In this document: piece by piece, positions 8,372-16,723 of the stretch
Position numbering within the stretch: the first letter of the stretch is position 1
How the letters are laid out: each line of letters begins with the position of its first letter
Assembly (NCBI RefSeq): GCF_001898115.1
Contig: NZ_MKSQ01000019.1
Coordinates: 110,711-151,303, forward strand
Source: Allobosea sp. 67-29
GTDB lineage: Bacteria > Pseudomonadota > Alphaproteobacteria > Rhizobiales > Beijerinckiaceae
Reading direction: 5' to 3'
Length of the DNA stretch: 40,593 bases
Position numbers and translations under genes: made by a program
Notes under the pieces: model-generated
Told to the model about the DNA's origin: nothing
The model's input: only the letters and a program-made list of their open reading frames with translations
Database searches by the model: none

Positions 8372-9079
8372 TCAGGAGCTGGCGCGTTCTGGTTCGAGAT
8401 GGGCGTCGAAGCGGCCGGTCAGCAGCCCGGAGAAAAGGTGCGGGTCCGGCAGGGCCTGGCCGGTCAGCGCCAGCGGCTCGAAATTCGGTCCGCCCACGGT
8501 CCAGACATAGCAGGCATGGGCATAGGCGCGGGCGTGATCCTCGATGCGCAGCGCGGTGAGCCGCTCCGGGAAGCTGGAGCCCGTCGCGGCGCTGACGATG
8601 GTGCCGTCGGAGAGGCGGACCATGTCCTGCGGCGGGGCGGCAAGGTGATGGTCGTCGGGGATGGGCAGCGAAGCCAGCCGCTGCGCGACCGCCTCATAGC
8701 TCGCCTGCGGCTCGAGCGCCTGCAGCAGAAACTCCTCGATCGCCTCAAACCACCTGTCCTGCGGATCGAGCTCGGGCGGCGGGATCGCAGCGCCCGCACC
8801 GGCGGCGGCGAACACGGTGAGCGGGAAATAGCGGCCGACACCGTCGACGGAGGGCATGAACGCGCCGGCGACGGTCTGCCCACCATGCGCCCTCCCGAGC
8901 CAGAAGCGCCAGATCGGCGCGTTGAGATAGGCCTCCTGCCAACGTTGGCCGAGTTCGAGCCGGCTCGCCGTCAGCCCGCCCTGCAGCCATTTCTCGTAAA
9001 CGGCGAGGAAGCCGGAGGGGGCGTTCAGCGCGATGAAGTCGCGCTTGGCGGGAAGCTTGCCGAAAAGGCCGCAGGACAC
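8372..9079 (-). CDS. tagF: T6SS-associated protein TagF
   Basis: The 235-residue product belongs to the TagF/ImpM (DUF2094) family, a post-translational repressor of T6SS assembly. Recognisable family features are the start CGLFGKLPAKRDF, the tryptophan-rich WQEAYLNAPIWRFWL segment, and AGAFMPSVDGVGRYFPL, where incoming polar and aromatic residues are conserved. The most upstream start is a GTG three bases beyond the tssM stop, and it is favoured because the conserved sequence begins at once. The gene sits between tssM and pppA on one strand with almost no spacing, so it is clearly operonic. It likely acts with TagH or the membrane complex in the cytoplasm. Confidence 0.92.
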   Translation of the reverse strand: MSCGLFGKLPAKRDFIALNAPSGFLAVYEKWLQGGLTASRLELGQRWQEAYLNAPIWRFWLGRAHGGQTVAGAFMPSVDGVGRYFPLTVFAAAGAGAAIPPPELDPQDRWFEAIEEFLLQALEPQASYEAVAQRLASLPIPDDHHLAAPPQDMVRLSDGTIVSAATGSSFPERLTALRIEDHARAYAHACYVWTVGGPNFEPLALTGQALPDPHLFSGLLTGRFDAHLEPERASS

Positions 9080-9082
9080 GTG

Positions 9083-12000
9083 TCAGATTCCGGAAGGGCA
9101 GCGGATTTCCCGCAGCGCCGGCAAGATCAGCGGGTTCTTGAGCGAGCCGACGCCGAAGGCGTAGCCGACCTGCCGGCCGCCGGCATTGAGCGTGAAGCCG
9201 ACATTGTCGCCCTGCTTCAGCACCGAGCCGGCATCGAGCAGGCGGAAGAAGGACCAGGTGCCGTCCTTCTCGAAGAGCTTGGCCTCGCCTTGGGGAGCGG
9301 ACGAGCCGGACGAGAAGAAGCCGCCGCCGAACATGCCCCCCGAAGCGTTGCCGCCGCCGAGCGTCAGCGTGATCGCCGTCTTGCCAACGCCGCCGCCCGG
9401 CCACATCACCGGAGTCGGCGTGTTGACGCCCTGCTGGCTGGCGACGGTGAAGCCGTTGATCTCCAGCTTGGCGCTCGAAGCGTCTGCGGACAGGGCGGTC
9501 GGTGTCACCACCATCTGGAAGGAGGGCAGGTTGCCGCCGGTCGGGAAGAAGGCCTCCTTGATCTCGCTGGCGCGCTGGAACTCCCGCAACGTCGTCGGCG
9601 ATAGCGCCCGGGCGACGCGGCTGTCGACGCGCCAGTTCCATTGCGGCTTGGAGGTATCGACGAAGGGCTCCAGTCGCTCCTTGTAGAACTTGTCCATGAT
9701 CTGGCCGGGCGCGAACAGGCGAGCGAAGTCGGCGAGGGGCACGTCGCGGGCGCTCGCCTTGGTGAAGGGGTAGCGGTTGGTGACGATCTCGTTGCAGACG
9801 CCGGTGACCTGCTCCGACAGGGCCTGCCTGAGCAGCGCGACCGTGGCGCCGGTGGCATCGCCCTCGAAGTCGTTGACCGCCTGGACGATCATGCCGTCGA
9901 AGGGCGCGGGATAACGTGAGGAATTGGCGCGCAAGGTCGCGATCAACGGCACGAGCGCGGCATTCGCAGCTGCCGACTGGGCCGGATTGGTCGCCGCGGT
10001 GGCGAGGTTCTGGCTGATCTCGGAGAAGGTCTGCAGCAGCTGGTCCACCGGCCGGCGGCCGAGATCGCCGTCGACGAGCACGTGGAAAGGCTTGAACTGC
10101 GCCTCGATATCGGCGCCGAGCGAGACGTCGTTGCCGCCGGCAAGCACCCGGTCGACGCCGGCCGAGGCCATCGGCAGGCTGGAGCCGAGCCGGCCGAGCG
10201 CCTGGCTGGCACGCTGGTCGAGCGTCTGGGCGGCCTGCTTGGCTGCAGCCTCCGTTACGGCCTTCTTCGCGTTCGGGCGCTCCTTGGTGAGCTGCGTCTC
10301 GTCGCGGATCGATTCGAGGATTTGCTTGAAGGGCGATGTCGCGGCCGAGATGGCGCTGAGCGCGACATAGCGCGGCTTGTCGGCGTTGAGAGGCCTGAGC
10401 TTCAGCCGCTTCAACGTCTTCTGCCAGGTCGCGACATAGTCGCGGCTGTAGAGCTTCATCAGGTCCTGGAACAGCGTGGCGTATTGGGCGGTGATCGCCT
10501 GCTGGTCGGCATTCTCGCCCAGCACCCAGCGCTCCTTCTCGATCCGGTCGCCGATGTCGCCGAGCCGGCCGATGAAGGCGTTCTGGAAGCCGTCATAGGT
10601 GTAGAAATAGGGCACGCGGATCTGGTCGAGATCCTCTCCGCTCACGCCCTCGAAAACCAGCCGCACGTCGGAGCCGCCACGCTGCGAGGCGACCCAGTCC
10701 TTCGCGCTGTCGCTGCGCGACTGTGTCCGGAGGAGCTCGTAGGCCCGTTCGGCGATGCTGAGGCGGCGCAAAGTACGCTGGCTCTGCTCGATCAGCGACT
10801 GGTTGAGCTTGACCACCGGCTCGCTGTCGCCCTCGTCGAGGTCGAGCATGGCGGTGAGGTGCTCCTCCAGCGCCTCGCGGCCCTTGGCGTTGGCAGGGCC
10901 GGGGAAGAGGTTCTCGGCCCAGTCGAGCCGCATCCAGGAGGTGACGAGGTCGCGGTCCATCTTCGCCTGGCCGCCGATCATCATGTAGACCTTGAGCGCC
11001 TCGTAGACGAAGCCGGGATTGTTGGCCTGCTGCTCGAGCTGCTCCTCGAGCCGGAAGATGATGCGCGGGCGCAGCATCCGCTCCAGCGCCTGCTGATAGG
11101 TGATCTCGGTCGCGTTCTGGAGGCGCTCGCGCTGGCTCAGTCCGAAGGTGGCGAGGGTCGGTGTCGGCTCGCCTTGCGTGGCATAGCCCGTCGGCATGTT
11201 CCTGAGCTTGTGCAGCAGCGGCAGGACGCGGCTGAAATTGCGGTCGGAGATCGTGGTTTCCTGCAGCACGGGCGCGGCGGCGCTGCGGTAGTCGGCGAGA
11301 CCGTAATTGGTCGCGGTGATCAGGTCGCTGTTGCGCGAGAAGCTCGTCCACCACAGGCCGAGCGCCGCCAGCGAGACCAGCGCCACCGCCGTGAAGCCGG
11401 CGATGCGCAGGGCTGTGGAGCGGCGGGCGGCGCCGAGATCGGTCGAGACCCAGCCGGACTCGCCGATGACCACCTTCTGGATCAGCTCGGTCAGGAAATA
11501 GCTCTTGCCCTTGCCGGAGTAGGAGGCCGCGCCGGCATGATCCGAACCGAAATTGCGCGAGAGCGCGCCGATCAGCTGGTCGATCGGCGTGCCCTCCTGC
11601 GTTCCCGAAGTGAAGTAGAAGCCGCGCAGCGTCGCGTTGGCGTGGTAGCGCGTCGGCTCGAAGACGCGGGTCAGGAAATCGACGATGGAGCGCTTCAGCG
11701 TCGCCATCTGGCTCGGGAAGCCGAAGATCTGGGCGCGCGCGGTCGGGTTGTGCTCGTCCTGCAATCGATCCGGCAGCCGCTCGTTCAGCCGCTCGATCAA
11801 CGCGTCGTATTCCGGAGGCACGTCGCCGATCATGTTGCGGGTCTTGTCGGCGGTCTGGAAGGTATGGCCCCAGACCATGCGGCGCTGCGGCTCGGTCAGC
11901 GCGCCGAAGAACTCGTTGAAGCCGGCGATGAGGTCGGCCTTGGTGAAGACGGCATAGACCGGGAAATCGACCTTCAGGCGCTCATGCAGTTCGAGCAGGC

Positions 12001-12700
12001 GGGCGCGGATCGCGTCGGCATGGGCGGCGATCTCCTCGGGGCTCGAGGTCAGCAGGTCCTCGACGCTGATCGCGACGAGGACGCCGTTGATCGGCTGGCG
12101 CGGGCGATTGGTCTTGAGCAGGTCGAGGAAGGCGAGCCAGCTCGATTTCTCCGCCTTGGTGTCGGTGTCCTGCGTGGTGTAGCGGCCGGCGGTGTCGATC
12201 AGCACCGCATCCTCGGCGAACCACCAGTCGCAATAGCGCGTGCCGCCCGAGCCGGCGACGGCCGAGGGCGTGGCGCCGCGGGCCAGCGGGAATTTCAGGC
12301 CGGAATTGACCAGTGCCGTGGTCTTGCCGGCGCCGGGCGGGCCGATGATGACGTACCAGGGCAGGTCGTAGAGATAGTCGCCGCCCTTGCCGCGCGCGCT
12401 CTTCAGCGTGGCGAGCGCGTCCTTCATAGCGCTGGAGAGGGCGGCGCCGTCGCCGGTTTCCTCCTTTTCCAGTGCCTCGGTCAGCGCGGCGGTGGCCTTG
12501 CGGCGGCGGATGACGAGGATCGCGATCCAGGCGAGCGCGCCGAGCATCAGCAGCACGGCGATGGACAGCCGGACCCAGAAGGACTCGAACGGACGGACCT
12601 CGCCGAAAGCGAGGAAGGGACCGCCGAACCAGATCAGCGCGGCGAGCGCGAGCCCACCGATCAGGATGGCGACGATGCGGAGCCAGGTGGCGAGGTTCAT
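9083..12700 (-). CDS. tssM: T6SS inner-membrane core component TssM (IcmF family)
   Basis: The 1205-residue product spans the inner membrane and reaches through the periplasm as the main pillar of the T6SS channel. Two N-terminal transmembrane helices (about 7-33 and 43-65) precede a cytoplasmic NTPase-like domain with an intact Walker A motif GPPGAGKTT at 120-128 and VLIDTAGRYTTQD downstream. A third helix (about 425-450) leads into a long periplasmic region ending in a beta-rich C-terminal domain, which in other species contacts the TssJ lipoprotein. No TssJ was found here, as in several alphaproteobacteria, so its outer-membrane partner is unclear. The ATG is preceded by GAGGGGG. Ten bases separate it from the tssL stop. 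Confidence 0.96.
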   Translation of the reverse strand: MNLATWLRIVAILIGGLALAALIWFGGPFLAFGEVRPFESFWVRLSIAVLLMLGALAWIAILVIRRRKATAALTEALEKEETGDGAALSSAMKDALATLKSARGKGGDYLYDLPWYVIIGPPGAGKTTALVNSGLKFPLARGATPSAVAGSGGTRYCDWWFAEDAVLIDTAGRYTTQDTDTKAEKSSWLAFLDLLKTNRPRQPINGVLVAISVEDLLTSSPEEIAAHADAIRARLLELHERLKVDFPVYAVFTKADLIAGFNEFFGALTEPQRRMVWGHTFQTADKTRNMIGDVPPEYDALIERLNERLPDRLQDEHNPTARAQIFGFPSQMATLKRSIVDFLTRVFEPTRYHANATLRGFYFTSGTQEGTPIDQLIGALSRNFGSDHAGAASYSGKGKSYFLTELIQKVVIGESGWVSTDLGAARRSTALRIAGFTAVALVSLAALGLWWTSFSRNSDLITATNYGLADYRSAAAPVLQETTISDRNFSRVLPLLHKLRNMPTGYATQGEPTPTLATFGLSQRERLQNATEITYQQALERMLRPRIIFRLEEQLEQQANNPGFVYEALKVYMMIGGQAKMDRDLVTSWMRLDWAENLFPGPANAKGREALEEHLTAMLDLDEGDSEPVVKLNQSLIEQSQRTLRRLSIAERAYELLRTQSRSDSAKDWVASQRGGSDVRLVFEGVSGEDLDQIRVPYFYTYDGFQNAFIGRLGDIGDRIEKERWVLGENADQQAITAQYATLFQDLMKLYSRDYVATWQKTLKRLKLRPLNADKPRYVALSAISAATSPFKQILESIRDETQLTKERPNAKKAVTEAAAKQAAQTLDQRASQALGRLGSSLPMASAGVDRVLAGGNDVSLGADIEAQFKPFHVLVDGDLGRRPVDQLLQTFSEISQNLATAATNPAQSAAANAALVPLIATLRANSSRYPAPFDGMIVQAVNDFEGDATGATVALLRQALSEQVTGVCNEIVTNRYPFTKASARDVPLADFARLFAPGQIMDKFYKERLEPFVDTSKPQWNWRVDSRVARALSPTTLREFQRASEIKEAFFPTGGNLPSFQMVVTPTALSADASSAKLEINGFTVASQQGVNTPTPVMWPGGGVGKTAITLTLGGGNASGGMFGGGFFSSGSSAPQGEAKLFEKDGTWSFFRLLDAGSVLKQGDNVGFTLNAGGRQVGYAFGVGSLKNPLILPALREIRCPSGI

Positions 12701-12710
12701 GCGCGCCCCC

Positions 12711-14153
12711 TCAGTTCTGCCGCTGGATCAGGATTTCGACGCGCCGGTTCTGGGCGCGGCCGGCGGCGGTGCTGTTCGGCGCGATCGGCACGTCGGCACC
12801 CTTGCCTTCGGTGCTGATCCGGTCCGGCTTGCTGAGCTTGGCCTTCAGCAGGTCGCCCACCGCCTTGGCCCGGGCCTGCGAGAGCACGACGTTGGAGGGG
12901 AAGCGCGCGGTGCGGATCGGCACGCTGTCGGTGTGGCCGACGACCTTGACCGCACCGCCCTCCTGTTCAAGCACGGCGGCGATCCGCTCGATCAGCGGCT
13001 GGAATTCGCTGCGCACCGCCGCCTGGCCCGCCTCGAACAATGCGATGCCGGCCAAACGAACGATGATGACGTTGGGCGTGACCTGGCAGGTGATCGGCGG
13101 CTGCACCGCGGCGCAGACCTTGGGCGGCTGCGGTGGCGGCGGGGGAGGCGGCGGCGGAGCCGAAAACACCTTGCGCATGATGCCGATCTCGCCCTTGGGA
13201 TGGACCGAGAGCAGGGCGGTCGAGGCCGCCTCGGCATTGCCTGCAAGCAGCGCGCGGAAGACGAAATAGACGCCGAGCAGGGCCACGGCCGCGATCGCTG
13301 CCACCGACCAGACGGGCACCTTGAAGCCGGCGAGCGCCTGCGCGATCGCCTGTCCGCGCCAGCGCGGCGAGAGTTCGGGGTCGGGCTGCTTCACCCGGCG
13401 CAGCGTCTCGAACAGGCTGCGCTGGATCATCTGCAGGTTGTTGGCGCCGCCGGCCGAGGTCCGGTGGATGCCCTGGAAGCCCAGTGCCAGGCAGGCATGC
13501 ATCAGCTCCAGCAGGTCGTAGTTGACCGACGGGTCGGCCTTGGCCTTGTCGAGCATCTCGAAGAAGCGCACGCCGCCGATGCGCTCGCCGAAGAAGCGCG
13601 AGAGCATGCTGTACTGCGTCCAGACATGGCGGTCGTCGCCGGGGATGTTCTGGACGATGTCGTCGGCGCTGGCAGCGATGACGTATTTCGCGGTCTGTGC
13701 GGCTTCGTGCGAGACGCCGGCGGCGCGGACTTCGTGCTCGAAGGCTTCGATGGAATCGCCGACCTGCCCAAGGAGCTGGGCGAAGGGCGCATTCGAGAGG
13801 TTGGCGCGCATCCGTCCGAGCAGCAGCAGGAGCGGACCTGCGGCGCGCAGCAGCGGGTTGGCGTTCGGCGTCAGCAACTGGTCGCGGCGGGGCAGGGACT
13901 GGCCGCCGGCCGGAGGCGGCGGAGCCTGCCGCTGCGGGATCGGCGCCGGTTGCGACATCCATTCGTCGCCCGTGCCGGGCACGCCGGGCGAGGGCACTTG
14001 CGGTGGCTGATAAGGCTGGGGCGCCTGCGGCGCGCCCGGTGCGGGCGCGGCGGGAGCGGGCGGCAGGGGCGCGCGGCGCCCGCCGGGGTTCGGCCTGATG
14101 ATGGTCCGCTCGGAACGGCCGAACGGGTCGGAAGGCGAACCCGGGTCGCTCAT
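12711..14153 (-). CDS. tssL: T6SS membrane component TssL (DotU) with C-terminal OmpA peptidoglycan-binding domain
   Basis: The 480-residue TssL begins with a Pro-rich cytoplasmic tail (about 1-105). The helical DotU/IcmH domain follows (about 105-265, with ALGFQG and NNLQMIQRSL). One transmembrane helix (about 275-300, VWSVAAIAAVALLGVYFVF) leads through a run of prolines to an OmpA-like domain (about 355-480) with the conserved VVGHTDSVPI and NRRVEILI motifs that bind peptidoglycan. This 'extended TssL' anchors the membrane complex directly to the cell wall, which may compensate for the absence of TssJ. The start codon overlaps the tssK stop by four bases (ATGA), so translation is coupled. 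A Cys pair (VCAAVQPPITCQV) could form a periplasmic disulfide. Confidence 0.95.
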   Translation of the reverse strand: MSDPGSPSDPFGRSERTIIRPNPGGRRAPLPPAPAAPAPGAPQAPQPYQPPQVPSPGVPGTGDEWMSQPAPIPQRQAPPPPAGGQSLPRRDQLLTPNANPLLRAAGPLLLLLGRMRANLSNAPFAQLLGQVGDSIEAFEHEVRAAGVSHEAAQTAKYVIAASADDIVQNIPGDDRHVWTQYSMLSRFFGERIGGVRFFEMLDKAKADPSVNYDLLELMHACLALGFQGIHRTSAGGANNLQMIQRSLFETLRRVKQPDPELSPRWRGQAIAQALAGFKVPVWSVAAIAAVALLGVYFVFRALLAGNAEAASTALLSVHPKGEIGIMRKVFSAPPPPPPPPPQPPKVCAAVQPPITCQVTPNVIIVRLAGIALFEAGQAAVRSEFQPLIERIAAVLEQEGGAVKVVGHTDSVPIRTARFPSNVVLSQARAKAVGDLLKAKLSKPDRISTEGKGADVPIAPNSTAAGRAQNRRVEILIQRQN

Positions 14154-15487
14154 CGCCTGCCCTCCAGAACGGCCCAGAGCTCGAGCTCGAGATCGGGCCA
14201 GTCACCGGAAAAATGCATGCCGATCGAACTCGCCGTGCTGAACTCCGGCCAGAGCGGCGAGGTGCGGTCGAGATAGAAGTATACATGATCCGTGAGCGCG
14301 CGGATCTGCGGCGGCGGCGTCGGCAGATGGACGAGGTTGATGCCCGGCAGATGGGCATGGACGATCTCGTTCATCTTCGTGTTGGGGCCGACCTTGAAGA
14401 GCTGCGGGAACTGCGCCTGGATCTCCGTCAATGGCCGGCGCGCCGCGACTTCGAGAACCAGCGTCGCGTTGCGCACGAGGCTGCGGTCGCGGATCGTCGA
14501 CATGAAGGCGTTCTGCGCGCGCTCGACGATCTCCAGCCGGATCGCCCGGCGGCCGAGATTGGCCGAAAGGAAGTCCTGGATGTCGCGCACCACCGGAGCG
14601 AAGCAGTTCTCCAGATCGTCGTGATCGTAGGCTGGATAGTCGCGGGCGCGGCGCTCGGCCGTGGTGAAGGTCGCAAGCTCGCCCGCCAGCGCCGCGAAGG
14701 TGGTGAACAGCCGCTCGGGATGGACGAAGCGCGAGCGGCGCATGTGCTTCAGAACCGGGATGTTGCGGTTGAGGAGCTGGAGCACGAAATAATCGGCGCT
14801 CTGCAGGCCGCCGCCGGCCGTCGGATCGGCGGCGTAGCGTGCGAGCTCCTCCAGCTTGTTGTCGATCCAGCCGATGACGCGGTCGAGCCAGCCTTCGATC
14901 ACGGGATAGGCCGAGCAGACCAGCACCGGCGGAGCGAATTTCTCGTCGAAGAGCACGGCGCGGTCGCGCACTTCGAGGATGCGGCCCAGCGCCAGGCCGA
15001 CATAGCCGGCCTTGGCGGTCTTGCGCAGTTCGAGCGCCAGGCGCGGATGGGCGACGTCGATGTCCTCCTCGGTGCGCAGCGAGGCGGTCGAATCGATCAA
15101 CATCTCATTGGCCGGGAGATAACGGCTGGCCGAGCCGTTCAGCGCGTCATCGACCTCCCGCGTATTGGCGGCGGCAAGCGGCAGCGAAAGCCAGACGAGC
15201 TGGCCGGCGGCGTTCTCCGGCACCTCGATCGCGGCCGGCAGCGGCGAGTTGTCCGGCATCGCGAAGGGCGTGCCGTCCGGCATCACGCCGACCGCGCGGC
15301 GCAAGCCGATGCGGCTCTGCTGGGCCAGGTCGCGGTCGATCTCCAACACCGAGAAGCCCCAGGGATAGGGCGTGACGCTGCGGACGCGGCTTTCCAGCAG
15401 GTTCTCGAAATAGCGGTCGCTCTGCTGGAAATGATGCGGCCTGAGGAACAGCCCTTCCGACCAGACGACCTTGCTGTACCACGACAT
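14150..15487 (-). CDS. tssK: T6SS baseplate-membrane connector TssK
   Basis: The product is about 445 residues and cytoplasmic. TssK trimers link the phage-like baseplate to TssL/TssM. The family signature MSWYSKVVWSEGLFLRPHHF opens the protein, which is why the ATG at 15487 is preferred over an in-frame GTG at 15502. The remainder follows the usual shell, helical-bundle and C-terminal head arrangement, with the typical length and no truncation. It is the first gene of the minus-strand arm tssK-tssL-tssM-tagF-pppA-ppkA. Its upstream gap, shared with the divergent PAAR gene, carries a palindrome and a repeated octamer that look regulatory. Confidence 0.95.
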   Translation of the reverse strand: MSWYSKVVWSEGLFLRPHHFQQSDRYFENLLESRVRSVTPYPWGFSVLEIDRDLAQQSRIGLRRAVGVMPDGTPFAMPDNSPLPAAIEVPENAAGQLVWLSLPLAAANTREVDDALNGSASRYLPANEMLIDSTASLRTEEDIDVAHPRLALELRKTAKAGYVGLALGRILEVRDRAVLFDEKFAPPVLVCSAYPVIEGWLDRVIGWIDNKLEELARYAADPTAGGGLQSADYFVLQLLNRNIPVLKHMRRSRFVHPERLFTTFAALAGELATFTTAERRARDYPAYDHDDLENCFAPVVRDIQDFLSANLGRRAIRLEIVERAQNAFMSTIRDRSLVRNATLVLEVAARRPLTEIQAQFPQLFKVGPNTKMNEIVHAHLPGINLVHLPTPPPQIRALTDHVYFYLDRTSPLWPEFSTASSIGMHFSGDWPDLELELWAVLEGRR

Positions 15488-15529
15488 CCCGGTCTCGCTC
15501 ACTCCAAGGCAGGCATCTTGAGTTTATCC

Positions 15530-15570
15530 GGGACATGTCCCAGCGTCACCAGCCGAAATGCTAGCGTCAC
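15530..15570. promoter_or_regulatory. Operator-like palindrome and direct repeat between tssK and PAAR genes
   Basis: The perfect 12-base palindrome GGGACATGTCCC occupies 15530-15541. Immediately beside it AGCGTCAC occurs twice, at 15542-15549 and 15563-15570. The copies are 21 bases apart start to start, two helical turns, so they would present on the same DNA face. On the minus strand a weak promoter match (GTGACG, 17 bases, TAAACT) overlaps this cluster. A dimeric regulator binding here could control tssK and the PAAR gene together. No regulator gene is in the window. Confidence 0.4.
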
Positions 15571-15665
15571 GCGCGCGAGGCGCCGTCATTGACTTGAAGG
15601 ATGCGGCTGGCGGAGTTTCGCGGCAGTCGTCAGGGAAGCGAGCCTGTCCACCGCCGGAGGCGATC

Positions 15666-16166
15666 ATGCCGAAAGGTCCTGCCGCACGTGTCACCGACCC
15701 GGTCGTCCACCCGCTGCCGGGCATCCTGCAGCCGGGCCCCGGCAGTCCGAACGTGCTGATCGGCAACCTGCCGGCCTGGCGCGGGGTCCCGGCCGCGGCG
15801 GCCGCCGCGATGCAGGCGGCGAAGGCTGCCTCGGACGCGACGCTGCAGGCCGCTGCCGCCGCGACGCTCGCAGCCGCGGGCACTCCTGGCGCGCCGGCTG
15901 CTAAGGCGGCGGAGGAAGCGGCCAAGACCGCGGCGCTCTCGGCGATGAGCTCGACGATCACGGGTGGAGCCGGAGGCGCCGACATCCACAACTGCCTGAC
16001 ATTGATGCCGCCGCAGCCGCACGGACCCGGCGTGGTCATCGACGGATCGCAGACGGTGCTGATCAACAACCTTCCGGCCTGCCGCATGGGCGACACCATT
16101 CTCGAGGCGCTGGGGCCACCCAACAAGATCATCATGGGCCTGCCGACCGTGATCATCGGCGGATGA
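15666..16166 (+). CDS. PAAR-domain T6SS spike-tip protein with Ala-rich insertion
   Basis: The 166-residue product is the sharp tip that sits on VgrG. The N-terminal half (MPKGPAARVTDPVVH) and the C-terminal half (ADIHNCLTLM...PHGPGVVIDGS...LINNLPACRMGD) together make a PAAR domain. Its zinc ligands are probably drawn from the His in VVHP, the His in DIHN, the His in PHGP and the Cys in PACR. An Ala-rich, probably helical insertion of about 60 residues interrupts the two halves, longer than in minimal PAAR proteins of about 95 residues. The ATG at 15666 is fixed by GGAGG five bases upstream and by the conserved start; an upstream in-frame ATG at 15558 is rejected. No toxin domain follows, so it should be a plain tip or an adaptor. 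Confidence 0.92.
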   Translation: MPKGPAARVTDPVVHPLPGILQPGPGSPNVLIGNLPAWRGVPAAAAAAMQAAKAASDATLQAAAAATLAAAGTPGAPAAKAAEEAAKTAALSAMSSTITGGAGGADIHNCLTLMPPQPHGPGVVIDGSQTVLINNLPACRMGDTILEALGPPNKIIMGLPTVIIGG

Positions 16167-16189
16167 TGACGAACTGATTCAGGAAGGGC

Positions 16190-16218
16190 GCATAAGTCGT
16201 TAATGCTGAATCCTTTTT
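16190..16218 (+). terminator. Possible terminator after the PAAR gene
   Basis: GCATAA pairs with TTAATGC (one-base bulge) around a GTCG loop. A TTTTT run follows seven bases later. The weak stem and the gap before the T-run make it tentative. Confidence 0.3.
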
Positions 16219-16347
16219 CCCGGTCGAGAAGACGCGCCGAAGGCGAGGCCGGTGCCGGCGATCCGCCGCGGCGATGCGTGCGGCTTGACCGGCGCGGGAC
16301 CGGGCGCCAAGCCGGACCTGCCTCCACCGAACCCTGAAGGATTCGCC

Positions 16348-16701
16348 ATGACCATCGAACGCATCGGGCTGACGGCCCGCTGGTGCGACGCCGCCATCTT
16401 CAACGGCATCGTCTTCCTGGCCGGACATGTGCCGGAGAAGACCGAAGGGCGCCCGCTCGCCGAGCAGACCGAGGAGGTGCTGGCGCTGCTCGAGGAGACG
16501 CTCGCCGATGCCGGAAGCAGCAAGGAACGTATCCTCAGCGTCCAGATATTCCTGACCGACATCGGCCGGATCGGCGAGATGAACGCGGTCTGGGACAAGT
16601 GGGTGGCGAGAGGCCACGCGCCCGCCCGCGCCACCGTCGAGGCGAAGCTGGCCTCGCCCGGCTACGGCATCGAGATCACGGCGGTGGCGGCGAAGCGCTG
16701 A
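16348..16701 (+). CDS. RidA/YjgF/YER057c family protein
   Basis: The 117-residue protein is of typical RidA length. It has the conserved arginine (Arg94 in PARATVEAKL) that binds the substrate carboxylate in imine deaminases, and the family VFLAGHVPE and QTEEVLALLEETL segments. RidA proteins hydrolyse reactive enamine/imine intermediates from PLP enzymes in the cytosol. The usual catalytic-pocket residues appear largely retained, but this divergent member may have another substrate. The start is supported by AAGGA upstream. It is isolated inside the T6SS cluster, between the PAAR gene on the same strand and convergent tagH, and has no obvious mechanistic tie to secretion. It may be a passenger gene. 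Confidence 0.88.
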   Translation: MTIERIGLTARWCDAAIFNGIVFLAGHVPEKTEGRPLAEQTEEVLALLEETLADAGSSKERILSVQIFLTDIGRIGEMNAVWDKWVARGHAPARATVEAKLASPGYGIEITAVAAKR

Positions 16702-16723
16702 GCCGCCACCGGCCAGGCCAAGG

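Noticed and set aside
9083..12817. Long open frames antisense to tssM and other genes (up to about 900 codons)
   Set aside because: They are Arg/Gly/Asp/His-rich products of GC-rich antisense reading with no family motifs, lying over clear T6SS genes.
15558..15665. Upstream ATG for the PAAR protein
   Set aside because: It adds 36 non-PAAR residues, while the ATG at 15666 has GGAGG at ideal spacing and the canonical PAAR start.
16281..16314. Hairpin CGGCTTG/CAAGCCG before the RidA gene as a riboswitch
   Set aside because: It is a simple stem with a four-base bulge in very GC-rich DNA and shows no known riboswitch core.
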